A stretch of 64,000 nucleotides of DNA from Olivibacter sp. XZL3 (GTDB lineage Bacteria > Bacteroidota > Bacteroidia > Sphingobacteriales > Sphingobacteriaceae): assembly GCF_004368405.1 (NCBI RefSeq), contig NZ_SBJH01000004.1:235094-299093 (forward strand). Direction: 5' to 3'. The notes beneath the pieces are model-generated. The model worked only from the letters and a program-made list of their open reading frames with translations. It was not told where the DNA came from and made no database searches. Position numbers and translations under genes: made by a program. Below are positions 45,971 through 54,440 of this stretch, piece by piece (position 1 is the first letter of the stretch; each line of letters starts with the position of its first letter).

Positions 45971-46391
45971 TGCAGTATCTCTTAGACACAAGTATATGTG
46001 TTTTCTATTTACGTGGAAAACTTGATTTAGCCCGAATTATTAGAGAAAAAGGTAGAGAAAATTTTTTCATCTCCGAAGTAACTGTAGCTGAGCTACGTTA
46101 TGGCGCCGAGAACAGTAGTAATCCTAAAAAATCACATAAAGCAGTTGACGACTTTATTAATGGGCTGTCAATTGTACCAATATTCGGGGCTATCAATCGT
46201 TATGCAAAAGAAAAAGTTAGGCTTCGTAAATTAGGGACACCTCATCACGATGATTTTGACTTAATATTGGCGTTACAGCAATTGAATATGGATTGGTGTT
46301 GGTAACTGATAACCTTAAGCATTTTAACAAATTAGAAGATATCCGATTGGAGAATTGGTATCAAAGAGCGTCAGGAAGATCTTCCTCTTAA
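45970..46391 (+). pseudogene. vapC: VapC-type PIN-domain toxin with a frameshift
   Basis: The first frame ends at 46305 and gives a PIN domain with D6 (LLDTS), E41 (VAELRYG) and D97 (DDFDLILA). The missing end of the domain continues in another frame: LVLVTDNLKHFNKLEDIRLE, then NWYQ, up to the stop at 46391. Restoring one base near 46288 (in the ATGGATTGG stretch) joins ATG to GGATTGGTG and gives a continuous PIN protein of about 140 aa. VapC toxins are RNases that cut tRNA or rRNA. With its antitoxin truncated as well, the locus is most likely inactive. Confidence 0.8.
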
Positions 46392-46670
46392 TTCCGGTTG
46401 CCGGGAATTTGGCAAAGCAAACTTAGTAGACCACCTTTTATTTTTGATTTAGCTGTTAGCAATTATTGTTTTGAAAGTCGACTAGTGGCAAATGAGCTCC
46501 ACTTCGACTATAAAATAAGCAAAGGCATTGCAAAAAATAAAAATGCCACCCATTTAATGCAGCAGCTGGGATTGATAAATGAGGTATATGCAATACGCCT
46601 CTTTTTTGTTCTAACTATCCAATCCTTATGGAAATCAATCCATTCCTGCATCCAAGGCATAAACAGCAAA

Positions 46671-47432
46671 ATGAAAATCCTATTTATACTCTTTACTTTC
46701 CTACAGATCTTTGCTTTACCATCCTTCGCGCAACTCGTTTCTGTGAGGGACAGTGCCGATTATGTTATCAAGACATTTTCAATACCCGATACGATCCATG
46801 TGCGCGGGAAACTCACCACACCCAATGGAGAGCCTGCAAACGGAATTACGGTTTGGCTTAAATCGGCAAAGTACTTTTATGAGGAGGCGCCTAAAAGCGT
46901 TACAGACAGTTTAGGAAATTACCGTATTGAATATATTGAGCCCGGTGATACGCTCCATATCATGGGGCTATACTTACAGCAGACCGTACCCGTGATGGGT
47001 AGCCGTATCATCAACCTCACCGTAAAAGACAGTAGTAACTGGACTATGGATACCATACAAATCAGCAGTAAGGGTAAAAGGACCAAAACATCCGTTCTCT
47101 ATCAGGCAAAAATACCGGAAGGATTTAACTGTTCATTCTATCTTCCACCAACACCTGCTGGTGGCATTTCAGGTTTTCAGAAGCACCTAAAGCAACATGT
47201 GATCTATCCTCAAGAGGCCTTGGATCATGGTATTGAAGGGCTCGTTAGCATTACCTTCGAAATTTCCGCGAAGGGAGAACCTGTTAACTTCCGTGTGAGA
47301 AGAGGACTAGGTTATGGCTGTGAAGAAGCTGTTATAGCAGCGGTTAAAAGTATCCCTTGGAAACCTAGCATCGCAGTAGGCAGTGTTACTAATTTTGAAA
47401 TGGAAGCAACGCTAAATTTTGCAATAGAGTAA
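46671..47432 (+). CDS. TonB-like protein with N-terminal CarboxypepD-like domain
   Basis: 253 aa from ATG 46671, chosen because a signal peptide follows (MKILFILFTFLQIFALPSFA); the frame extends upstream to 46398 without homology. Residues about 40-125 form a carboxypeptidase-like regulatory domain (VRGKLTTPNGEPANGITVWL). Residues about 165-253 form a TonB C-terminal domain: VIYPQEALDHGIEGLVSITF, then GEPVNFRVRRGLGYGCEEAV and SIPWKPS. In Bacteroidota such proteins may act as TonB-domain partners. There is no membrane anchor beyond the cleavable signal. Confidence 0.75.
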   Translation: MKILFILFTFLQIFALPSFAQLVSVRDSADYVIKTFSIPDTIHVRGKLTTPNGEPANGITVWLKSAKYFYEEAPKSVTDSLGNYRIEYIEPGDTLHIMGLYLQQTVPVMGSRIINLTVKDSSNWTMDTIQISSKGKRTKTSVLYQAKIPEGFNCSFYLPPTPAGGISGFQKHLKQHVIYPQEALDHGIEGLVSITFEISAKGEPVNFRVRRGLGYGCEEAVIAAVKSIPWKPSIAVGSVTNFEMEATLNFAIE

Positions 47433-47561
47433 ATAAGGAGAACATTAAAGGAAAAATGGTTGGTATAAAAGCGGCGTCCAACCGAAATAAACAGCCTCGG
47501 CTCTGTTTTTGGGGTAAATACTGAATAAGGATGAGTCAGGATGAGCATCATCGCCTCAGCA

Positions 47562-47789
47562 TTACGGTTTCTGATCTTTTATAATCAGCTTGTCGATCTG
47601 CAGCTCATGGATATGCAATCTACCAACTTTTCCTTTACCTATGCGCAGCGCACCGATTGCAAGTGCACCGATAGCTACCGCGCCAAGGGCCAATGCTCCA
47701 ACTGCCATCGCCCCAAGGGCTACTCTACCGCCTGCGGCCTGTCCAACAACGGCACTTCCGATTTTACTGATATTACATTTGTTTTTCAT
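47562..47789 (-). CDS. Small Gly/Ala-repeat protein
   Basis: 75 aa. Residues 20-50 consist of about six Ala-x-Gly-Ala pentad-like units (GALALGAVAIGALAIGALRIG), followed by a beta-helix-like tail HELQIDKLIIKD. This alternation recalls parallel beta-helix (bactofilin or pentapeptide-like) strands. The opposite strand also has an open frame (Ala/Pro-rich), but the minus reading has the better start and composition. Three hairpins in its 5-prime leader suggest a regulated transcript. Function unknown. Confidence 0.5.
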   Translation of the reverse strand: MKNKCNISKIGSAVVGQAAGGRVALGAMAVGALALGAVAIGALAIGALRIGKGKVGRLHIHELQIDKLIIKDQKP

Positions 47790-48177
47790 TCGAATAATTT
47801 GTTTTTAAAAGCAATGAAGCTTGCATGAATTATTCGTACTCTTTTTTGAATGGCAATTCATGCAGGTTTCATCTGTAAATAATTTTTTTCCATCGGTCAG
47901 ATGGAGCTCACCATGTTTTAAATTTAATTTCCCTATGTGATGAAAATGAAATTTTAAAACATGGACGGTTCATGATGCTCATTTTTATTTTCTAAAGGTA
48001 ACGTTTTAGCGCAAAATAAGTTCGTCGTTTTTCGATATAACCACTTCCCCTGTATCATTTCTTGCAAAGCCTTCGGAATCTAATCCGCGCGCGCGGAACT
48101 GATTAAAAAAAGGTTTTGGCATTTCGGCCGATGCTGTACCTGCTTCTGATGGTAGCTTTCAGCGCCATGGGATACTG
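47790..48177 (-). other. Noncoding region with overlapping hairpins
   Basis: No gene is seen. On the minus strand, upstream of the Gly/Ala-repeat gene, three inverted repeats occur: CCATGTTTTAA/TTAAAACATGG (47911-47921, 47954-47964), TGCATGAATT/AATTCATGCA (47822-47831, 47855-47864) and CGAATAATT/AATTATTCG (47791-47799, 47828-47836). The last two share 47828-47831, so they cannot form together. Confidence 0.6.
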
Positions 48178-48300
48178 CGCGTACAAACTACCACCTAACT
48201 CCGTACTAACTTCGCTCATTTACCAGATCCTCTTCAGATCTGACCAGATCCTGACCAGATTTATCTGGTGAAAATCTGGTCAGGATCTGGAAAAAACCTG
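48178..48300. repeat. 11-bp periodic array B with inverted halves
   Basis: AACT recurs at 48186, 48197 and 48208 (11-bp steps). CAGATC recurs at 48224, 48235, 48245 and 48256; then, in opposite sense, ATCTGG at 48263, 48274 and 48285, and CCTG at 48297. The centre is a perfect 19-bp inverted repeat (48244-48262 with 48272-48290). It lies between the Gly/Ala gene and the LytTR gene end, 50-170 bp downstream of the latter. Confidence 0.85.
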
Positions 48301-48346
48301 AAAAACGGTCGAATTTTGTAGGGAGTTGGTACGGCAGTCCACCCTC

Positions 48347-49387
48347 CTACTCAATTTTCCCCACTGCTTCCAAAATCCAATTGCGTAAACGTGGAGCCAA
48401 TTCTTTTGAAATTTCAAGCGTACAATTTAGCGGTTCTTTCAGTTGTAGCTCAAGCTTCCCGTCCTTTATGCGTTTGCAGGCCAATAGCATATGCTGCGGC
48501 AATGCCATCTTGCGGTTCACCTTACGGAAAAAGCCTTGCGTTTCGCTCTCTACTTTAATGAGCGACGACTCGTTTGCTGGGATCTTTTGTCCGTCGGCCT
48601 TCGTCGTGAGGTAAACGTAAGGTTCTTCATAAAGAAAGCAAGCAATATCTTCATATTGATGAAGTGAGATCAGCTTTTGCGTATGCACTTCATAAATACT
48701 CGCTAAGTTTTTGCCGTTCACCTCAAAGTTATCCTCGGTTTGCAATAGTGATACACTCCTTTCCAGCTCCACTATTTGTGTTTTCAAGGCGCTTATTTCA
48801 TGCTGAAGTGCTTCATTTTCTTTCTCCAAACGTGCCTTATCCCTGAACATTGTATTTTCCGATTGGACTACATATCGATAGCGCTTCAATAATCCCCGTC
48901 TTTTTAAACTAGCTCGATTATGCAACTGAACAAAAAAAGCCAAGGTATAGCAGAGATTCACCAGCAGCAACAACACAATAATCCAAGGCAAATCTACCTC
49001 AAACAAACCCGAGGTCAGCACCTCTGTCGATAACAACTTATGGGCTGCCAGGTATACTAAAAAAAGCGCCAAGCTAGGTGCCGCCCAGCAATATGCGGCC
49101 TGAAAAACCAATCTATTGAACCAGCCACTTAACCAACTCCATTTCCTATCCAATATACGCACCTCCCAGCGTATATATGCCAACGTGCCACCAATAAAGA
49201 AGAGAAACACGAAGTAACTCACGTAAAAATTCGCCGTTGTCATCCCCACTAACATGCCCACTTTAGAAGCGTAATAACAACACAATCCTGCCATCAATAA
49301 GGCCCCCATCACCAGCGGGAATCGATCCTGATAGTCGAAAACAGGCCCCTTAGACCTTACCTTATGTTTCGTAAAGTTCTCCTTCAT
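48347..49387 (-). CDS. Membrane-anchored LytTR-like regulator
   Basis: 346 aa. Four predicted helices in residues 25-160, then a coiled coil (about 185-225: RLEKENEALQHEISALKTQI), then a C-terminal domain of about 100 residues with a LytTR-like pattern (IACFLYEEPYVYLTTKADGQKI, SSLIKVESETQGFFRKVNRK, HMLLACKRI). Membrane-bound LytTR proteins are common in Bacteroidota and control neighbouring operons, here possibly the divergent membrane protein/Crp operon. DNA binding is inferred, since the domain is degenerate. Confidence 0.7.
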   Translation of the reverse strand: MKENFTKHKVRSKGPVFDYQDRFPLVMGALLMAGLCCYYASKVGMLVGMTTANFYVSYFVFLFFIGGTLAYIRWEVRILDRKWSWLSGWFNRLVFQAAYCWAAPSLALFLVYLAAHKLLSTEVLTSGLFEVDLPWIIVLLLLVNLCYTLAFFVQLHNRASLKRRGLLKRYRYVVQSENTMFRDKARLEKENEALQHEISALKTQIVELERSVSLLQTEDNFEVNGKNLASIYEVHTQKLISLHQYEDIACFLYEEPYVYLTTKADGQKIPANESSLIKVESETQGFFRKVNRKMALPQHMLLACKRIKDGKLELQLKEPLNCTLEISKELAPRLRNWILEAVGKIE

Positions 49388-49661
49388 AGCAATAAGATCT
49401 TATATCCGGCCCAGGCAGCTTTCCGCACAACAGGTTTGTCACCAACAAGATACAAAAAATAAAAGACCAGCAAAAACACATACATTCGTTCGCGCAGCTT
49501 TAGCCTAAGACGATAAGGCCCTTTAACCAATAAAAAAGGGGTTTTAACCAGAAGAATTACGCTTTAACCAAGACTTTGGCGTTAGGTTGACATTCTCCAG
49601 CAAAGTTTTTATCAGCCCAACAGCATTCTTTAACTTTATGAAAATCAACAAGCTGCATATT

Positions 49662-50666
49662 ATGAAGCAAAAAAACACTTTATCTTGGGCACAGCAGGCG
49701 CTACTGTTCATCGGGTCAATACTCTTGTTATGGAGCAGCTATCGCCTCTGCCATCAGGCCTATCAGCAAATACTTGGCGTCTTTACAAGCAAACAACTGC
49801 TAGATCAGGTCTTTACAAGTCTTGGCATGATCGTCGTGCTAGCCCTCGCCTTGCTCCTCTCCTTTGCCGCTTATTTGATCAATGCCTTTATTTGGGGCTT
49901 ACCGGTTCCATTTCCAGCAAGCGAAGCGATTGATGATTCACCGGAAGACGCTGATTCTTTACAAATCCAGATTGGCGCACGTAATACCTACCTCTTGCTC
50001 CTCGCCGCCTTAGGATCTTATTATATGCTTTTTTTACAGCAATCGCAGCATGTAGACTTCTATTGGGTATTATGCTTTCCGGTATTCATCCTACTGGTTA
50101 ACTGGCAAAGTGCACGTAGGCAGGTATATGCGGTATTAGCCATACTCGGTATCATGGGTTACATCTGTCTCATCAAACTGAACACCCTTTACAATGCCAA
50201 CCTACTCAGCACCGTACCTTTATTTATCAGTGCTTCCTTACTCAGTTACGCGCTCATTGGGCTTTGGGTGTACTACCATGTCAAGCATATTGCTGAAGAC
50301 AAATCGCTATTAGAGTACCGCTTGCTGCTCACCTTTCTGTTAGGGACACTCTGCATTATCTATTTCCATTCCATGCTCAGCATTATCAACTGTCGCTATG
50401 ACACGAGGAAAGACACGGTTACGTACCCCGCCATTGTCATACAGAAATGCCCACCCTATGGAGATTACACCCTATCCATCAGCTACTATAAAGATAAAGC
50501 CTACCACGGCATGCTATTACCCGTTTCAGCAAAAGCCTACCATGCTATCAAGGAAGGCGATACCCTTACCTTGCAATTACATCCCGGTCTCTTCGGCTGG
50601 CCCTGGTATCATGATGGCTTAGGCATGCGCCAGACTGTAAAAAAACAAACGCCACAAAAACCATAA
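49662..50666 (+). CDS. Hypothetical polytopic membrane protein
   Basis: 334 aa from ATG 49662. A candidate -7 box TAACTTTA at 49631-49638 would place the transcript start just before this ATG and makes the earlier ATG at 49638 less likely. Seven predicted helices (for example WAQQALLFIGSILLLWSSY, LGMIVVLALALLLSFAAYLI, LLTFLLGTLCIIYF), then a C-terminal soluble stretch of about 85 residues with DTVTYPAIVIQKCPPYGDYTL. Family not recognised. It is followed after 13 bp by the Crp-like gene in an operon. Confidence 0.6.
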   Translation: MKQKNTLSWAQQALLFIGSILLLWSSYRLCHQAYQQILGVFTSKQLLDQVFTSLGMIVVLALALLLSFAAYLINAFIWGLPVPFPASEAIDDSPEDADSLQIQIGARNTYLLLLAALGSYYMLFLQQSQHVDFYWVLCFPVFILLVNWQSARRQVYAVLAILGIMGYICLIKLNTLYNANLLSTVPLFISASLLSYALIGLWVYYHVKHIAEDKSLLEYRLLLTFLLGTLCIIYFHSMLSIINCRYDTRKDTVTYPAIVIQKCPPYGDYTLSISYYKDKAYHGMLLPVSAKAYHAIKEGDTLTLQLHPGLFGWPWYHDGLGMRQTVKKQTPQKP

Positions 50667-50679
50667 CACAGGAGGTACC

Positions 50680-51279
50680 ATGCATGAAAAATCTACTTAT
50701 ATACAACAAGCCCTGCAAGAACTTAATTCCTTTATTGAAATTCCAGATGAACTAAAAGATCATATCACGCAACAAACCAAAATCATAACGCAGGCCAAGA
50801 TGGCCATCATCGAATATGAAAACGATAGCGATGGCGGTAGCCTATGGTACCTTGTGCGCGGTGTTGCCTGCAGCATACAATATGATCCCGTACTGGCGGA
50901 AGAGCGCCCAGTGTTACTCTGGAAAAAAGGCGACATCCTCTTTCAGCCAGAAAGCTTCTTTGAGAACAAAACACTGCAAGAAAGCATACAACTTTGGGAC
51001 GAAAGTATTTTAGTAGGCATATCCTATTTCCGGTTAAAGCAACTTCTTCACCATTACCCTAACCTTTCTCCGTTGCTAGCGCGTACCTACAGCATACGGG
51101 CCCGTAGGTTAAGCCATCGCAACAGTACTTTGGCCCACCCCGCCCTTCAGCGTGTTTCAGACCTATTGACCGCCTATCCCGGTATCCAAACCAAAGTAAA
51201 ACAAGAACTATTGGCCAAATACCTCCATATTGATCGCCGCACCTTCAATGTGTGCCTCAAGCAGCTCCATAGAACCTAA
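50680..51279 (+). CDS. Crp/Fnr-family regulator (cNMP-like domain + HTH)
   Basis: 199 aa. Residues about 20-125 form a Crp-like effector domain (SLWYLVRGVACSIQYDPVLA, RPVLLWKKGDILFQPESFF). The C-terminal helix-turn-helix is VKQELLAKYLHIDRRTFNVCLKQL, a Bacteroidota variant without an intact wing. A strong Shine-Dalgarno (AGGAGGT, 50670-50676) precedes the ATG. It is transcribed with the membrane protein upstream and is the nearest regulator to the MauE/small-protein genes. Confidence 0.78.
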   Translation: MHEKSTYIQQALQELNSFIEIPDELKDHITQQTKIITQAKMAIIEYENDSDGGSLWYLVRGVACSIQYDPVLAEERPVLLWKKGDILFQPESFFENKTLQESIQLWDESILVGISYFRLKQLLHHYPNLSPLLARTYSIRARRLSHRNSTLAHPALQRVSDLLTAYPGIQTKVKQELLAKYLHIDRRTFNVCLKQLHRT

Positions 51280-51693
51280 GCAATTTCTCCCAAAAACGGA
51301 GTGATCTATATCACACGCAAATGTCGCCTAGATCATCTTCAAATGCTACCTAGATCGCATTACACCTCCTTTTTCTGCAATACCTTTACTTCTGTAACCG
51401 CTAGCTAAACTTTAGCTTAAGAAATCGAACCGGGGAGCACCTTAAAACATACTGTGGTTCCCCCGCAGAAGAAAGCCAGCTGCCAAGAGCAGCGTGCCGA
51501 ACCAAGCTAAAGCGCCCCGGCATACAGCCTTAGCTAACGGGAATACCGCAGGTGCTGGAGAGCCTATATGGGCAAACGCTAGAGCGGTACGGCAGCAAGG
51601 GACGCCGGGTGCGGCGATAAGCGCCGGAGATCAATAAACAAGGGCAGTAGCCGCGAGGCGGCGCTGTGTAGGAAAAACAAAAATAGAGGCAAC
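51280..51693 (+). ncRNA. GC-rich noncoding stretch, candidate structured RNA
   Basis: 414 bp without a credible gene. From about 51425 the sequence is visibly richer in G and C than the neighbours and carries inverted repeats such as AGCTAAAGC/GCCTTAGCT (about 51507-51537) and CGGCG-ATAA-GCGCCG (about 51612-51627). It ends just before the next ORF. It may be a regulatory leader or small RNA for the downstream MauE operon. I do not recognise a known RNA family. Confidence 0.3.
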
Positions 51694-51939
51694 ATGGAAA
51701 AGCTATTAAACAGGTGGACACAAAGACAGGAAAGCATCAACAGGCAGTGGGTGGCAACTTTCGTAGCACCCCTCCTCCTCACCTTTTTCAGGTATTACCT
51801 CTCTTTGTTAGTCCGCGTGATGTCAGTTCCAGGTTATCCTGTATTGGCCTTTCACCTACCCTTTACGCGTTTTATTCACCGATGGTTGTACCGACGTAAA
51901 TTTGCCGTATTCCCCCGATGGCCGTGGATGGCCTCATAA
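51694..51939 (+). CDS. Uncertain small ORF, possibly a decayed MauE-like gene
   Basis: 81 aa starting MEKLLNRWTQRQESINRQ, whose first residues resemble the N terminus of the MauE-like protein encoded 340 bp downstream (MERLLKQRRQWKL). The rest contains one hydrophobic stretch but no MauE motifs. It may be a leader ORF, a remnant of a duplicated MauE gene, or not coding. Confidence 0.3.
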   Translation: MEKLLNRWTQRQESINRQWVATFVAPLLLTFFRYYLSLLVRVMSVPGYPVLAFHLPFTRFIHRWLYRRKFAVFPRWPWMAS

Positions 51940-52031
51940 AAAGATGCAAAGGCTGGGAGCAGCCCGCAGCGTCAGCCCTGCCAGCTACAAGGCAATATAA
52001 TCAAGGGATTCAATTACATAACACCAGGTAT

Positions 52032-52487
52032 ATGGAACGCTTACTGAAACAAAGGAGACAATGGAAACTAACACAGCCGGCGAAAGAGCGGATTATTTTT
52101 ATTATCAGCATGCTCTTTGTTTTCCTGTTCAGTTATACGGCCATTGACAAGTTGAGGCATGTAGAACAATTCAGCAGGGGCATTGGTAAAATCCCCATTG
52201 TGGGCGGGATGCATGGGTGGATCGCTTGGGGCGTGCCCCTTGCCGAACTGCTGACCAGCGCGCTGCTTATCATTCCGAAAAGCAACAAGCTAGGCATACA
52301 GTTAGCTACCGGCTTAATGAGCCTATTCACGCTCTATTTGGCCCTTATGCTTGCCTTTGCCGAAAAGCGCATGTGCCACTGTGGCGGTGTCATTGAATCC
52401 ATGGGATGGGTGGAACATTTGCTGTTCAATCTGGTGCTGACCGGATTGGGCCTTTGGGCACTCCGTCTCAAAAAGCGTAAACAATAA
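52032..52487 (+). CDS. MauE/DoxX-like redox-associated membrane protein
   Basis: 151 aa from ATG 52032; the frame extends to 51918 without homology. Four predicted helices. MauE features: FLFSYTAIDKLRHVEQFSRG at 30-49, GVPLAELLTSALLIIP, and the Cys pair MCHCGGVIESMGWVEHLLFN at about 113-132. MauE proteins support electron flow for disulfide formation in partner proteins. Its stop is 12 bp before the small two-cysteine protein, which makes that protein a likely substrate (inference). Confidence 0.82.
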   Translation: MERLLKQRRQWKLTQPAKERIIFIISMLFVFLFSYTAIDKLRHVEQFSRGIGKIPIVGGMHGWIAWGVPLAELLTSALLIIPKSNKLGIQLATGLMSLFTLYLALMLAFAEKRMCHCGGVIESMGWVEHLLFNLVLTGLGLWALRLKKRKQ

Positions 52488-52498
52488 AATTTAAAGAA

Positions 52499-52825
52499 AT
52501 GGAAATCAAAAAAACAATATCCCAGATCGCCCTAGGCTTGGCGGTTATCGGATTCGGCGCTGGAGCCAGCGCTTTTACGACCGAAAAGGTTGCTACTCAT
52601 AACCAAGCTACACGCTTTTGGTATAACGACCAAGCAACCGGGCAGTATATCGAGCTCGACGAAGCACCGGACATAGAAGGAAGCTGTAGAAATTCAGCGC
52701 CTCAAAGCTGTGTGGTTCAGTCAGATAACACGGCACTTCCCAGCAACATGCCTTATACACAAGCTACGCCAGCCAACGGTGTATCAAGCCATCCTGCGTC
52801 TAATAACGCCTTTTATCAACAATAA
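52499..52825 (+). CDS. Small exported two-cysteine protein (DUF6520-like)
   Basis: 108 aa. N-terminal signal (ISQIALGLAVIGFGAGASAF), then a short mature part with exactly two Cys residues in SCRNSAPQSCVVQ (about residues 61-70) and a Ser/Pro/Asn-rich tail. The length, signal and Cys pair match the DUF6520 small proteins that often follow MauE genes in Bacteroidota (recalled, not searched). The Cys pair probably forms a disulfide. Function unknown; it could be a secreted peptide or a TonB-system substrate. Confidence 0.65.
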   Translation: MEIKKTISQIALGLAVIGFGAGASAFTTEKVATHNQATRFWYNDQATGQYIELDEAPDIEGSCRNSAPQSCVVQSDNTALPSNMPYTQATPANGVSSHPASNNAFYQQ

Positions 52826-52837
52826 GGCAAAAATTCA

Positions 52838-52868
52838 CCTAGGCCGCTGAATATTTCAGCGGCCTAGG
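52838..52868. terminator. Strong bidirectional terminator
   Basis: A perfect 14-bp stem, CCTAGGCCGCTGAA with TTCAGCGGCCTAGG, around a three-base loop. It lies exactly between the convergent small-protein gene (stop 52825) and TlpA-like gene (stop 52883), with T-rich sequence on both exits (TAATTATTAT, and GAATTTTTGCC on the minus strand). Confidence 0.85.
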
Positions 52869-52882
52869 TAATTATTATACTA

Positions 52883-54400
52883 TCAGAGCAAGCTCTCCAC
52901 CAGTTTGATTAGTCCCGTACCTTGGTCAATCCGCGGGTCAGGAGGTGAAGTGGTCACATTGTTTCCCTTTTGGTCGACGATAAGCAATTGCGGATAACTG
53001 TTAATATTATAATACTTCAACAATGGATGCCCGTCCCTGCCTGTACCGTAAGTTGAAAGTTCCACCTGTTCCGGCAGGGTATAGTCTCCTGATTCACGGC
53101 CTTCTTTCCATCTCTCCTGTTTTACATCCACATTAATGCTTATAAAGACTACCTCATCTGTTCCTTTAAAACGGTCGACTACAGGACGTAGCGCGGAAGG
53201 CATATACTTACAGCCAAAGCATCCCGTAAACCAAAAATCAATGACCATTACTTTCCCTTCAAAATCCCTTAGTCGGTGCGTCTTTCCATCCTTATCCGGC
53301 AATTCAAACGGGTAAGCCTTCGTGTTGACCTTATTTTTGCTGATCCAGTCCTTCAATAGGCTACGTAGTGGATCGTCCGGCCAGGAATCAAGGGCCGTTT
53401 CGGCATAAACAATGGACTCCTTTTTCGAAAGTTCGACATACCCGTACAACGTCAACGCTTCGCCCAACAAACCTATGTAATTCTTTTCCACCAAATCTAT
53501 GTAATCACGAAATGGAAAATCCTTATGCACCTCATTTCCGGGTGCGGCAAAGGCAAGTTCCAATCTCGCTTTTTCAAAAATTGCACCGGTGTAGTACGCA
53601 GAGAAAACAGCCTCATTGTCCCATTTTGGAAACACCCAACGTGTTGCCGCCGTTTTTCTTATAAGCTCTTTTAAGGCCGCCCTTCTTTCGTTAAAATATT
53701 TAGCGTTCTGACTGTTATAGAACGAACGATAAAGCCGGCCATATTGGAAGCCTATACAGTCGTAATACAAAATGTGATATATATTCTCCGGAAGCCTATA
53801 CCGATAGCACGTCAATATTGCCTGTTTCATTTGCAGGTTTCTCTCAGTTAAGTCAAGAAGCCGTTCGTAATATTCTCTAAAGCTATTCGGACTTGACAAC
53901 ACGCTCAGTGCTTCTAATCCGCCTGTAGGGACAAATCCCAGGTTATGCAGCTGCTGCTGGCACCTCAGTTTCTCCGCTCCTTTCCCTTGAAAATCAATAT
54001 AGCCGTTTTCGCGTACCGTCAAATTCAGGCTGTCACCAGCAGCCGCCAACAAGGGCAGCTCTCCTGTCTGACCAAAATTGAGAAAGACGGTGGTACCATC
54101 TGCCCTACTCACCGCTAACATCATGTAAAAAAGCGATTCTTCTGCCGGTAGTTCAAGAAAAAAGCTTCGGCTCGCGTCAATGATTGCTTTATATGACTTG
54201 GCATAGCCAATCCATTCATAATAAGCATAGTTTCGTATCACCTTCACCTGAAACTCATCTCCCGGTTCTACGCTTGCACTGTCCTCAAACATCCCCATCA
54301 AAACAAGGTATCCCGGGGGCTCGGCGAAAGATCTAATAGGCGTTCCCAAAAAGTAAAAAAAACCAAATACCAGACAGGCAAGTTTATGTATGCTCTTCAT
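52883..54400 (-). CDS. TlpA-family thioredoxin-like protein
   Basis: 505 aa with a signal peptide (first 27 residues). The N-terminal 330 residues are of the kind found before TlpA domains in Bacteroidota (DUF4369-like beta region, then helices). The C-terminal thioredoxin domain (about 355-505) has VMVIDFWFTGCFGCKYMPSA with redox site C394-x-x-C397, and the cis-Pro segment SYPQLLIVDQKG. It reduces or rearranges disulfides in the periplasm. Last gene of the SusC/SusD operon, facing the MauE/two-cysteine genes. Confidence 0.9.
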   Translation of the reverse strand: MKSIHKLACLVFGFFYFLGTPIRSFAEPPGYLVLMGMFEDSASVEPGDEFQVKVIRNYAYYEWIGYAKSYKAIIDASRSFFLELPAEESLFYMMLAVSRADGTTVFLNFGQTGELPLLAAAGDSLNLTVRENGYIDFQGKGAEKLRCQQQLHNLGFVPTGGLEALSVLSSPNSFREYYERLLDLTERNLQMKQAILTCYRYRLPENIYHILYYDCIGFQYGRLYRSFYNSQNAKYFNERRAALKELIRKTAATRWVFPKWDNEAVFSAYYTGAIFEKARLELAFAAPGNEVHKDFPFRDYIDLVEKNYIGLLGEALTLYGYVELSKKESIVYAETALDSWPDDPLRSLLKDWISKNKVNTKAYPFELPDKDGKTHRLRDFEGKVMVIDFWFTGCFGCKYMPSALRPVVDRFKGTDEVVFISINVDVKQERWKEGRESGDYTLPEQVELSTYGTGRDGHPLLKYYNINSYPQLLIVDQKGNNVTTSPPDPRIDQGTGLIKLVESLL

Positions 54401-54440
54401 ATTTTTTATATTTAAGTGCGTTTATTCGCGCCCTTTTTGA

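Noticed and set aside
47590..47808. Plus-strand Ala/Pro-rich open frame as a gene
   Set aside because: It is the mirror image of the minus-strand Gly/Ala-repeat gene; the repeat composition keeps both strands open, and the minus frame has better protein features.
48244..48290. The 19-bp inverted repeat as a standard Rho-independent terminator
   Set aside because: No T run follows the stem on the strand of the neighbouring LytTR-like gene, and the repeat belongs to a larger 11-bp periodic array.
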